Source of the DNA: Nitrosospira sp. Nsp11
GTDB lineage: Bacteria > Pseudomonadota > Gammaproteobacteria > Burkholderiales > Nitrosomonadaceae
Reading direction: 5' to 3'
NCBI RefSeq assembly: GCF_900142705.1
Contig: NZ_FRBV01000010.1
Span: 1-64,000 of the forward strand
Length of the DNA: 64,000 nucleotides
Shown here: one piece after another, positions 39,060-47,223 of the stretch
Numbering within the stretch: the stretch's first letter is position 1
Layout: every line of letters starts with the position of its first letter
The notes under the pieces: model-generated
Databases searched by the model: none
What the model was told of the DNA's origin: nothing
The model's input: the letters and a program-made list of their open reading frames with translations, nothing else
Position numbers and translations under genes: made by a program

Positions 39060-39686
39060 TCACAAAGCGTCCAATTTCATTTGAATGATATTGTGATACG
39101 TGCCTTGTTTGCCCACCTTGTCGATTGCTATTTGATAAGCGGCACGTGCTTCGGCAACCTTTCCGGCGCTGGCGAGCAGATCGCCTTTAAGATCGGCATA
39201 GAGTCCATCAAAAGATTCGCCGTGCTTGGCTTCCAGCACACGCAGGCCGTCATCGTATTTTTTCTCATCCAGCAAGATGCCTGCCAACCGCAGCCCCACG
39301 AGATCCTTCAATTCCTCTTCCTTCGAATTATCCAGCACCCACTGCAGACGGCTTTTTGCATTTTGCAAATCGCCTGCGTCCAGGCTGGACTGGGCAGAGA
39401 TCAGCGCTGCGCGCGATGCGTAGCCGCTGCTGGCAAACCCCGCCATTACCAGACCAGCGGCATCACTGATTTTCTTGGCATCCCCGCTCCCCCGAACCTG
39501 CAACAACGAATCGTACAATTCCACCGCCTGGTCAATCTGTTGCCGCTGGTAGTAATTCCACGCCTGCACGCCCGCTATACTCGCGATAAAAACGGCTATA
39601 ACCACGATTACCTGCGTGCCATATACGCTCCACCACGTCTTCAGTTCGTCTATGTTCTCTTGTTCTTCCGGATCATATGTTGCCAT
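39060..39686 (-). CDS. yfgM: YfgM-like ancillary SecYEG translocon protein (TPR)
   Basis: YfgM works with PpiD at the periplasmic side of the translocon. 208 aa. An N-terminal cytoplasmic segment (YDPEEQENIDELKTWW) is followed by one membrane helix (about 24-43, VIVVIAVFIASIAGVQAW). A periplasmic domain of TPR-like helical hairpins follows (ALISAQSSLDAGDLQNAKS, GDLLASAGKVAEARAAY). It stands between hisS and bamB, the conserved order, with 45 bp to hisS. Confidence 0.92.
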   Translation of the reverse strand: MATYDPEEQENIDELKTWWSVYGTQVIVVIAVFIASIAGVQAWNYYQRQQIDQAVELYDSLLQVRGSGDAKKISDAAGLVMAGFASSGYASRAALISAQSSLDAGDLQNAKSRLQWVLDNSKEEELKDLVGLRLAGILLDEKKYDDGLRVLEAKHGESFDGLYADLKGDLLASAGKVAEARAAYQIAIDKVGKQGTYHNIIQMKLDAL

Positions 39687-39731
39687 TTAGCTTCCCGAAT
39701 TAATAATTTTCTTTCTTGATTGCTTTTTTTT

Positions 39732-41009
39732 TCAATTTCCTTTGAGCAGGTCGACTGCTTCCGCGAGCCCGACCCTCACCTGTTCAGCCGCTTCGCGCAA
39801 CGGCTTGATGCTTATTTCGCCGGCTTGTGCTTCCACGTCGCCAATGATGACGGCAAAACGCGCCCCGCTGGCGTCCGCTTTTCTCATCTGGACCTTGAAG
39901 CTGCCATCTCCACAATGCAAAATTGCCTTGAGCCCTTTGTCCCGTAAGTACCTGACAACCTTCCAGGCAAAGCCATCTGCAATTTCGCCACGATGTATTA
40001 CGTAAGCATCCGGTACGGAATGCGGTATGTCGCCTGCACTTTCCATCGATATCAGCGCCAGCACACGCTCCACCCCTAGCGCGAACCCACAAGCCGGCGC
40101 CGCCGACGCAGCCCTTCCGCCGATCTGTTCCACCAATCCGTCATAGCGGCCGCCGGCACATACTGCGCCTTGTGCGCCAAGCTTGCCGGTTATCCACTCG
40201 AACACGGTACGATTGTAATAATCCAGACCCCGCACCAGTCTCGGATTGATCTCGAAATCGACTCCCTGATCGCGCAGCAGTCGCTGTAACGCCTCGAAAT
40301 GCGCCAGTGAATCCTCGTCAAGGTCATCCAGTAACCGCGGCGCGCCGTCGATAACCTCTCTCATTTCGGCATTCTTGCTGTCGAGTATCCGTAACGGATT
40401 GCTGTGTAACCGCCTGCGGGCATCGTCATCGAGCTTGTCCAGATGCCGCTCCAGATATCCGATCAATCGAGACCTGTGCACAGCGCGGGACGCGGTGCTG
40501 CCAAGCGTGCCAATTTCCAGGCGCAGATTGGAAATGCCCAATCTTTTCCATAATTCCGCACACATGATTATGAGCTCGGCATCGATATCCGGACCGGCGT
40601 AACCCAGCGCTTCGACGCCTACCTGATGGAATTGCCGGTAACGGCCTTTTTGAGGACGCTCATGGCGAAACATCGCGCCGGAATAATATAGTCTTTGGGA
40701 ACCCGCATAGAGCAGGTTATGTTCCAGCACTGCACGCACACAGGAAGCGGTTCCTTCAGGACGCAGCGTCAGACTGTCGCCGTTAAGTTGATCCGAAAAG
40801 GAATACATCTCTTTCTCGACGATGTCTGTTACCGCGCCAATCGACCTCACAAACAAGTCGGTCTGTTCGACGATTGGCATGCGGATGTTCCGGTAACCAA
40901 AAGCCGCCATACAGTCATGCACGACTTGCTCGAAAAACTCCCACAGGTATATCTGATCAGGCAGGATGTCATTCATCCCGCGAATGGCTTGCAGCGTTCT
41001 ACTGGACAT
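39732..41009 (-). CDS. hisS: Histidyl-tRNA synthetase
   Basis: Class II aminoacyl-tRNA synthetase charging tRNA-His. 425 aa. Motif 1 region [10 protein letters not shown] at the N-terminus, motif 2 [17 protein letters not shown] (about 108-124), the histidine-specific loops [15 protein letters not shown] and CAGGRYDGL, and the C-terminal anticodon-binding domain. The start overlaps the 3' end of ispG by 11 bp, indicating coupled translation. Confidence 0.97.
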   Translation of the reverse strand: MSSRTLQAIRGMNDILPDQIYLWEFFEQVVHDCMAAFGYRNIRMPIVEQTDLFVRSIGAVTDIVEKEMYSFSDQLNGDSLTLRPEGTASCVRAVLEHNLLYAGSQRLYYSGAMFRHERPQKGRYRQFHQVGVEALGYAGPDIDAELIIMCAELWKRLGISNLRLEIGTLGSTASRAVHRSRLIGYLERHLDKLDDDARRRLHSNPLRILDSKNAEMREVIDGAPRLLDDLDEDSLAHFEALQRLLRDQGVDFEINPRLVRGLDYYNRTVFEWITGKLGAQGAVCAGGRYDGLVEQIGGRAASAAPACGFALGVERVLALISMESAGDIPHSVPDAYVIHRGEIADGFAWKVVRYLRDKGLKAILHCGDGSFKVQMRKADASGARFAVIIGDVEAQAGEISIKPLREAAEQVRVGLAEAVDLLKGN

Positions 41010-42249
41010 CGACCGTTTTCTTCGGATATTTCATCTGCACATATTCGTCGACGATCTGGCGAAACTCCCCCGCGATATTATCGCCTTTTAAGGTCACAGA
41101 CTTCTGCCCATCCACGTAAACCGGCGCCACCGGCCTTTCTCCCGAGCCTGGCAGGCTGATGCCGATGTTGGCATGCTTGCTTTCGCCGGGGCCATTGACC
41201 ACGCATCCCATCACAGCCAGCGTCATGTTTTCCACACCATCGTATTCTTCGCGCCATATCAGCATCTGGCTCCGCACGTAGCCCTGGATACTTTCAGCCA
41301 GCTCTTGGAAATAGGTGCTGGTAGTGCGGCCGCAACCGGGGCATGCCGCCACCAGAGGCACAAATGCGCGCAACCCCGTGGTCTGCAGAATTTCCTGGGC
41401 AACGATGACTTCACGTGAGCGGTCACCGCCCGGCTCAGGGGTGAGCGATATGCGTATGGTGTCGCCTATGCCTTGCAGAAGCAGCACGGATAGCGCGGCG
41501 GTGGAAGCAACGATTCCCTTGGAACCCATGCCTGCTTCCGTCAATCCCAGATGCAGCGCATAGTCGCATCGTGCCGCGAGGTCGCGGTAAACGGTGATCA
41601 AGTCACGCACGCCGCTCATCTTGCAGGACAGTATAATCCTGTCGCGGCCCAAACCAATCTCTTCCGCCCTGGCTGCGCTTTCCAACGCAGAGGTGATCAA
41701 CGCCTCATGCATCACGAGCGATGCCTCCTTCGGATCGGGGGATTGCGCGTTCTCATCCATCATGCGCACCAGCAACTCCGGATCCAGACTACCCCAGTTG
41801 ACGCCGATACGCACCGGCTTGTCATATTTACAGGCTGTTTCTATCAGAATGGAGAATTGCTCGTCGCGCTTCTTTCCATGCCCGACATTACCCGGATTGA
41901 TACGGTATTTTGCCAGCGCCTTCGCACAACCGGGATAATCGGTCACCAGCTTGTGGCCGTTGAAATGGAAGTCGCCTATCAGCGGTACATCGCAACCCAT
42001 GTCATCGAGGCGAGCCCGGATAGCCGGCACCGCTTTTGCAGCGGCCGGGGTATTGACGGTAATACGCACCAGCTCGGACCCCGCGCGCGCGAGTTGCGCC
42101 ACCTGTACCGCGGTGGCAACTTCATTTTCGGTATCGGTGTTGGTCATGGATTGCACCACTACCGGGGCACCACCGCCAATCCTGATCTTATCTACGCAAA
42201 CGCCTACACTGTTTCTACGTGGGGGGAAAGCATTTTGAGACATGGTCAT
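40999..42249 (-). CDS. ispG: 4-hydroxy-3-methylbut-2-en-1-yl diphosphate synthase
   Basis: Iron-sulfur enzyme of the MEP isoprenoid pathway, converting MEcPP to HMBPP. 416 aa. The N-terminal TIM barrel starts [11 protein letters not shown] and contains GVNWGSLD. The C-terminal cluster domain supplies the [4Fe-4S] ligands in ACPGCGR and GCVVNGPGE. Its product feeds hopanoid and quinone synthesis, linking functionally to hpnD. It sits between rodZ and hisS, as in E. coli. Confidence 0.97.
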   Translation of the reverse strand: MTMSQNAFPPRRNSVGVCVDKIRIGGGAPVVVQSMTNTDTENEVATAVQVAQLARAGSELVRITVNTPAAAKAVPAIRARLDDMGCDVPLIGDFHFNGHKLVTDYPGCAKALAKYRINPGNVGHGKKRDEQFSILIETACKYDKPVRIGVNWGSLDPELLVRMMDENAQSPDPKEASLVMHEALITSALESAARAEEIGLGRDRIILSCKMSGVRDLITVYRDLAARCDYALHLGLTEAGMGSKGIVASTAALSVLLLQGIGDTIRISLTPEPGGDRSREVIVAQEILQTTGLRAFVPLVAACPGCGRTTSTYFQELAESIQGYVRSQMLIWREEYDGVENMTLAVMGCVVNGPGESKHANIGISLPGSGERPVAPVYVDGQKSVTLKGDNIAGEFRQIVDEYVQMKYPKKTVDVQ

Positions 42250-42282
42250 AATAAATATGGGAATCTTATAAATGTTGAAATT

Positions 42283-43284
42283 CTATTCGAGCGACAACCG
42301 CGCCGTTCCACCAAAGGCATTGGTATAAGGCGCCAGATCAACCGGTTTGCTATTGTAGACCAGCTTGACCTCAGCCGCGTTCCCGATCGTCAGGAAGAAT
42401 GGCGGCGTACCTTGCAGAACATGCTCGGTGCCCCGGGGATTAATCCGCGAAAGGAGCAATCTGCCTCTGCCATCTTTAACTTCGGTCCATGATTCTCCTG
42501 CAAATATCAAGTGAATACCATTCGCCCCGCCGTTCACGGCTGGAGAGGCAACGGTCGTATTCGCCGCTTGACTCGCCGACCTTGGGGAAACCGTGCTCGC
42601 CGATTCAGGCACAGCGGTCGCCGGAGCAGCTTGCCGCGCCAGCGGTGGAGACAAAACCGGAGCAGGAACAGAAAGCTGCGCAGTACTTTCTTGCTTGCCT
42701 GCCGTGGCTTCCTCGGCAGGCAAGTCGGCGTCGCTGTTTGAAATTACGTCAGGAGATTGGAATTGCGGCGGCTCGGTTGCTTCTTCAGCTCCAGATCCAG
42801 TTTCACTACTTACGCTGGGCTGCTTGCCTATATTGGCTATATTAGCCTCGTTACCACGATAAATTTCATAAATCAGCAGCAGCAACGCCAGAATTATCAC
42901 CCCCGCGACAATCAGGTTGCGGGTTCCCGATTTCTGCTTCGAAGGAAACGGAACACCTTCAGTCTGATAGGTAATGGTTTGAGGGGCGGACGGCGGAAGT
43001 GACTGATCCAGTTGTTGCAATAACGGCGCAGCATCGATCTGCAACAGCTTGGCATAATTGCGTACGAATCCGCGCGCGAATGTTCCGCCCGCAAGCTTGT
43101 CGTAGTCATCCTCCTCGAGCGCCGTCACCTGCCGCACCGCCAAGCGCAGTTGCCGTGCCACATCCTCGATGCTCAAGCCGCGCGCCAGCCGTTCCGCTCG
43201 CAATAATTCGCCCACGCCTGTTCCAGTCCGGGCTGGTTTTTCATCCACCCCAAGGGTGGTATCTCCGTTATCAGGCGCGTCCAT
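42283..43284 (-). CDS. rodZ: RodZ-like cytoskeletal helix-turn-helix membrane protein
   Basis: RodZ links the MreB cytoskeleton to cell-wall synthesis and maintains rod shape. 333 aa. A cytoplasmic HTH_25 domain (about residues 25-95: GLSIEDVARQLRL, FARGFVRNYAKLL) precedes one membrane helix (about 124-142, NLIVAGVIILALLLLIYEI). A Ser/Ala/Pro-rich linker (about 150-245) leads to the C-terminal DUF4115 beta domain (SWTEVKDGRGRLLLSRI). The frequent neighbour pilF/pilW, usually between rlmN and rodZ, is absent; a 112-bp gap takes its place. Confidence 0.88.
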   Translation of the reverse strand: MDAPDNGDTTLGVDEKPARTGTGVGELLRAERLARGLSIEDVARQLRLAVRQVTALEEDDYDKLAGGTFARGFVRNYAKLLQIDAAPLLQQLDQSLPPSAPQTITYQTEGVPFPSKQKSGTRNLIVAGVIILALLLLIYEIYRGNEANIANIGKQPSVSSETGSGAEEATEPPQFQSPDVISNSDADLPAEEATAGKQESTAQLSVPAPVLSPPLARQAAPATAVPESASTVSPRSASQAANTTVASPAVNGGANGIHLIFAGESWTEVKDGRGRLLLSRINPRGTEHVLQGTPPFFLTIGNAAEVKLVYNSKPVDLAPYTNAFGGTARLSLE

Positions 43285-43396
43285 TACTCGAATCCGTCAT
43301 TGTGCCAGCCTTGCCTCTTATTCGGAAATCAGCTCTATCACTGCATGTGAATACTGACTGTAGAAATCCGTCGAAGTTTGCGTCACGAAGTCTGCG

Positions 43397-44494
43397 TCAT
43401 CTTGCCACTTCCATCGATCCCCGGCTTGTCCGTCGGGTTTTATCATGGACTTTCCCCGCCAGCTGACCACATGCAGCGGCAATATCGTCGCCGCGTGTCT
43501 TGCGTACCGTGGCCACCAGCCCGGCCTGCATCAGCACATCCCGAAATGAGGATACCGCTTCCGGCAATGAGCGCTTGTAACCGGAATTCGGAAACGGATT
43601 GAACGGAATCAGGTTGAACTTGCAGGGCGTATGCCGTACCAACTGAACCAATTCACGTGCATGAGCCACACTATCGTTAATCCCATCCAGCATGACGTAT
43701 TCAAAAGTGACGAAATCTCTCGGCGCGGATTGAAGGTAGCGCTCGCACGCCGCCAGCAATTCCTTGATGGGGTACTTCTTGTTGATTGGAACCAACTGGT
43801 CGCGCAGCATGTCGTTGGGCGCATGCAAGGATACCGCCAGCGCTACCGGGCAACGCTCCCGCAAACGGTCCATGGCCGGTATCAAGCCTGATGTACTTAC
43901 TGTCACGCGTCGCCGCGAAAGTCCATAGGCGTTATCGTCCAGCATCAGGCTGAGTGCGGTCACGACATTTTCCAAATTAGCCAAGGGCTCGCCCATGCCC
44001 ATCATTACCACATTCGTGACAGCCCGATCGCGGACCTGCTCGCCGCCGAACTCTTCCGCCAGCGCTTTATTTGCCCACCATAACTGACCGATGATTTCCG
44101 CTACCGTCAAATTCCGGTTGAATCCCTGCCTGCCGGTAGAGCAAAAAGTACACGCCAGCGCGCAGCCAACCTGACTGGAAATGCATAACGTCCCACGGTT
44201 GGTTTCAGGTATGTAAACCGTCTCGATTCCATTACCTGCACCCACCGACAGCAGCCATTTTCGGGTACCGTCGGCTGCGGTATGATCGCTGATGACCTGC
44301 GGAGATTCGATCACGGCGGTTGCAGCAAGCTTATCGCGCAATTCTTTCGCCAAGTCGCTCATGCCATCAAAATCCACCCGGCCACATCGGTGTATCCAAC
44401 GCAGCAACTGCTTGGCACGAAACGGCTTCTCACCAATTTCCGTAAAGAAGCCGGAGAGCCCTTTCGCATCGAAATCGAGAAGATTAACGCTCAT
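43397..44494 (-). CDS. rlmN: 23S rRNA/tRNA adenine-C2 methyltransferase RlmN
   Basis: Radical-SAM enzyme that methylates A2503 of 23S rRNA and A37 of some tRNAs. 365 aa. The CxxxCxxC motif is Cys111, Cys115 and Cys118 in CALACTFC. The mechanistic C-terminal Cys lies in AAACGQLAG, and GMGEPLANL is the SAM-binding GEP motif. Follows ndk by 18 bp and is probably co-transcribed with it. Confidence 0.96.
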   Translation of the reverse strand: MSVNLLDFDAKGLSGFFTEIGEKPFRAKQLLRWIHRCGRVDFDGMSDLAKELRDKLAATAVIESPQVISDHTAADGTRKWLLSVGAGNGIETVYIPETNRGTLCISSQVGCALACTFCSTGRQGFNRNLTVAEIIGQLWWANKALAEEFGGEQVRDRAVTNVVMMGMGEPLANLENVVTALSLMLDDNAYGLSRRRVTVSTSGLIPAMDRLRERCPVALAVSLHAPNDMLRDQLVPINKKYPIKELLAACERYLQSAPRDFVTFEYVMLDGINDSVAHARELVQLVRHTPCKFNLIPFNPFPNSGYKRSLPEAVSSFRDVLMQAGLVATVRKTRGDDIAAACGQLAGKVHDKTRRTSRGSMEVAR

Positions 44495-44512
44495 GGCGGA
44501 GCTGTGGTTTTC

Positions 44513-44938
44513 CTAGCGAGAATAAATGTTGAGTTGCGGAAAAAAATAGGAAATTTCAGTTGCTGCAGTTTCCGGCGCGTCGGAGCCATGCACGGCATTG
44601 GCGTCGATACTATCGGCGAAATCTGCGCGGATAGTACCATTCTCGGCCTTTTTCGGATCCGTCGCGCCCATCAGTTCCCGGTTTTTGCCGATTGCGCCTT
44701 CGCCCTCAAGCACCTGCACCATTACCGGCCCGGAAACCATGAACTTCACCAGATCGTTAAAAAATGGGCGGCTGCGATGCACTGCGTAAAAACCTTCCGC
44801 ATCAGTCTGCGACAGGTGCAGCATGCGCGCCGCGATTATTTTCAATCCCTTGCTTTCAAAGCGGGAGTAGATTTCGCCGATCACGTTTTTAGCAACCGCA
44901 TCAGGTTTGATGATAGACAAAGTTCTTTCGACAGCCAT
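44513..44938 (-). CDS. ndk: Nucleoside diphosphate kinase
   Basis: Transfers the gamma phosphate from ATP to other nucleoside diphosphates through a phosphohistidine. 141 aa from the ATG at 44936-44938 ([14 protein letters not shown]), the family length; a GGAG site is 7 nt upstream. The catalytic His lies in [10 protein letters not shown] (about 117). First gene of the ndk-rlmN-rodZ-ispG-hisS-yfgM-bamB-der run. Confidence 0.97.
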   Translation of the reverse strand: MAVERTLSIIKPDAVAKNVIGEIYSRFESKGLKIIAARMLHLSQTDAEGFYAVHRSRPFFNDLVKFMVSGPVMVQVLEGEGAIGKNRELMGATDPKKAENGTIRADFADSIDANAVHGSDAPETAATEISYFFPQLNIYSR

Positions 44939-45237
44939 TAAATACTCCACTAAATTAAGAAATTAAAGCGTATTTTAACAAAAAAACCGCCCTTACGCCG
45001 GGAAATCGGAAACCGGCGGTTGGCTTGGCGATGGCTTCGATAAATTAGGGATCAGGTGAAAAACGATTCTTTCCATCGACTCTTCCATCTAAACATGCCT
45101 GGATGGCTTCGGGATCGGTGGACGCCGGTGTAATACGAGCGATTGTTTAGCGGGCAGGAAGTGGATCGAGTAGTTATCGAGACATAGAGCATGAGACTGG
45201 TGCAGAGATCAACCGTTCATGAATCGCGGCCACGCCC

Positions 45238-45999
45238 CTACATCAGGCATTTTTGGGCCGTCAATACCGCTGGCAGGAATGCGGCACGGATTTCCGAGGC
45301 CCCCCGCAGGCTCGGCTCGATCGTATACGTAAACCATGAGGGATCGCCGCCTAGAAAATGCCGGTGCAAATCGATGAGTTGCCCATAGCGCACGGCGAGC
45401 TTGGCAATGATCGCGTTTACCCGATTAAAATTCGCACGTGCAATGCCCGCATCGACACCTAGAAAGTTGCGCGAATCGTCACCGAACGTCGGATCGTAGA
45501 CCGTGCCGAGCAGAACTGGCCGCATTGGGAGCGCGTGCAGAAACATATCCAGACGCCGCTCGAAGCGCAGTATGCCATTTCCCCGGTCTGCGGCAAGTCC
45601 CGCAAGAAGATCGTTGCCGCCGATCGTCACCAACGCCACCCCCGGCCCGGCAACCTGGAGTCCTAGCGCTTGCCGCGGAAGATCCTCCACCCCGCTGCCG
45701 TCACGCGCCCGATGGTCGAGCTGTGCAAACGCGAACGACAAAAGGTCATTACCGCGGAACTCGGGAAACAGATGATCGTCATTACGCAGGATCAGCTGCC
45801 CTGGATGTACGCCATATTCATTGTATCGGGCGCAGTCCAGGATGGAATCCCCAAATGTGAGAACAGTGAATCCATTACGCCGCCTGGTTGCTCCTGTCGC
45901 ATCCAGTGCGATCATTGCGGCGCCGGCTATGAGTGTCCGCAGCCAGCAGCGCCGGGTGCTCGACTCGAACCCATCATCCGGAGTGCGGCGACTAGCCAT
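45238..45999 (-). CDS. SGNH/GDSL-hydrolase-like protein with altered catalytic site
   Basis: 253 aa. Block I is FGDSI (Ser52) and block III is GGND (Asn129), so the SGNH fold is well supported. The C-terminal block that normally reads DxxHP is Y225-T-I-E228-P, so the catalytic Asp and His positions appear to be Tyr and Glu. The N-terminal RRCWLRTLIAGAAMIAL resembles a signal or anchor segment after a basic start, suggesting an exported protein. Esterase or acyl-hydrolase activity is the default for the family but is doubtful here. Isolated gene: 238 bp separate it from ndk and 491 bp from the next gene upstream. Confidence 0.7.
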   Translation of the reverse strand: MASRRTPDDGFESSTRRCWLRTLIAGAAMIALDATGATRRRNGFTVLTFGDSILDCARYNEYGVHPGQLILRNDDHLFPEFRGNDLLSFAFAQLDHRARDGSGVEDLPRQALGLQVAGPGVALVTIGGNDLLAGLAADRGNGILRFERRLDMFLHALPMRPVLLGTVYDPTFGDDSRNFLGVDAGIARANFNRVNAIIAKLAVRYGQLIDLHRHFLGGDPSWFTYTIEPSLRGASEIRAAFLPAVLTAQKCLM

Positions 46000-46491
46000 A
46001 TTTCCCGGTCATCATATAACGAGTCAACGATATACAGACATGGATGAGCCGTATCGAAATGCACTACAATCCGTTGTGATGATTGCGCACCCATCGATTG
46101 TTCCGCCCCCGCTGGCAGCGTGTCGAGCTTAAAGAATCGCAGCGAAAAAGTGACTGGGTGAAGGCGGATTTTGCAGATTTTGAAGGCCAATAGTTATTCT
46201 ATTGGTCGAAAAAGCGGCGAAATATGAACAGCCTCGACATTTTGCGCTTTTACAGCGATTTCCTTTTAAGCCCGGCAGGTTGCTGGATAACCTCACAGTC
46301 GACGCATCGCACCCCCCAACCAGGATCGTAGAGGAGAGGATAAACCAGGCGCCGCGTAATTATAGCCCGTCCGGTTAGCCCCTTGATACCACTCCGATGA
46401 AGATAACCGCGACTGGAAGGCGCCGTTATTTCTCCGGCTCCGCGCCATATCGTGACTCATCTTCGACGCTTTTCAGCTCATGAGGAACTTA
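46000..46491. other. Intergenic region upstream of the SGNH-like gene
   Basis: About 490 bp with no supported gene. An 87-codon minus-strand frame overlaps its left end (45927-46190) but has no recognisable features. It presumably contains the promoter of the SGNH-like gene and the end of the glycine-rich gene's transcript. Confidence 0.4.
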
Positions 46492-46965
46492 CTATTCCCC
46501 CGTTCCTGAAGTGGCTCCCGGAGCAGTTGATCCTCCGCCCGGCGCTACTCCGGTAAAGCCGTAACCTTGCCGCTCCGACCCACTTGTCGGGGAGGTCGCG
46601 GGACTTGGCGGCGCCTCCCCCGAAACGGCGCTGCCCGATGCGTAGGGGGGGCGTCCTCCCATGGGACCGTGTTGTCCAGTCATCGAATCAACCGCCTTCG
46701 GGCTAACCATGCCACCTGCGCTGCCTGCGTCACCCACGCCGCCTGGGGTACCGATGGTACCTTCGTTAGCCGCACCCGGGACACCTACGCTGCCTGCGTC
46801 ACCTGCGCCGCCTCCGATACCTGCACCGCCTCCGATACCTGCGCCGCCTACACCACCTCCGCCAGCCCCGCCAACTTGAGCAGAAACAACGCCGGCGAGC
46901 CCCAGCATCATGCCGGCGAGCACAACGAATGTAGCAGTATCTTTCAAGAAGGAAATAGATTTCAT
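46492..46965 (-). CDS. Secreted glycine-rich low-complexity protein
   Basis: 157 aa from the ATG at 46963-46965 (MKSISFLK), which has a GAGG site at good spacing. A signal peptide is clear (FVVLAGMMLGLAGVVSAQ, cleavage about residue 25). The mature part is almost entirely Gly, Ala, Ser and Pro, with imperfect repeats GGAGIGGGAG and GGxGDAGS (about 30-85). No catalytic residues and no Cys are visible. It could be a structural or surface protein. It is not a PEP-CTERM protein, having no C-terminal anchor. Low-complexity frames can be spurious, but the signal peptide and ribosome-binding site support it. Confidence 0.65.
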   Translation of the reverse strand: MKSISFLKDTATFVVLAGMMLGLAGVVSAQVGGAGGGGVGGAGIGGGAGIGGGAGDAGSVGVPGAANEGTIGTPGGVGDAGSAGGMVSPKAVDSMTGQHGPMGGRPPYASGSAVSGEAPPSPATSPTSGSERQGYGFTGVAPGGGSTAPGATSGTGE

Positions 46966-47123
46966 GATATGCCTCACAATAATTCAGCGAGATTGCTGTA
47001 TCGAAAGCGTACGCTCGCCCCTGAGTTATTCCGTTCGTTTCCGCACGAATGCACGAATACAACCCGCGCTTGAAACCGGCCAGAACCAGGGGTGAGCATC
47101 AGAGGAGTATAGGGCTCGCTCCG

Positions 47124-47146
47124 GCTAATACAGAAATTGTATTAGC
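47124..47146. promoter_or_regulatory. Perfect 8-bp inverted repeat upstream of the glycine-rich gene
   Basis: GCTAATAC-N7-GTATTAGC. It lies between the GGDEF/EAL gene and the glycine-rich gene, 158 bp before the latter's start. There is no T-run on either side, so an operator or a weak Rho-independent structure are both possible. Confidence 0.45.
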
Positions 47147-47223
47147 GAGGGATTTCACGATGGATCAGTCGCGTCCGTATTGACGATAGGGGAGGTCGAA
47201 TTTTTGATGTACGGCTTTATGAT

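Noticed and set aside
46567-47073. 168-codon plus-strand frame antisense to the glycine-rich gene
   Set aside because: A GC-rich low-complexity mirror of the repeat coding region. The minus frame has the signal peptide and ribosome-binding site.
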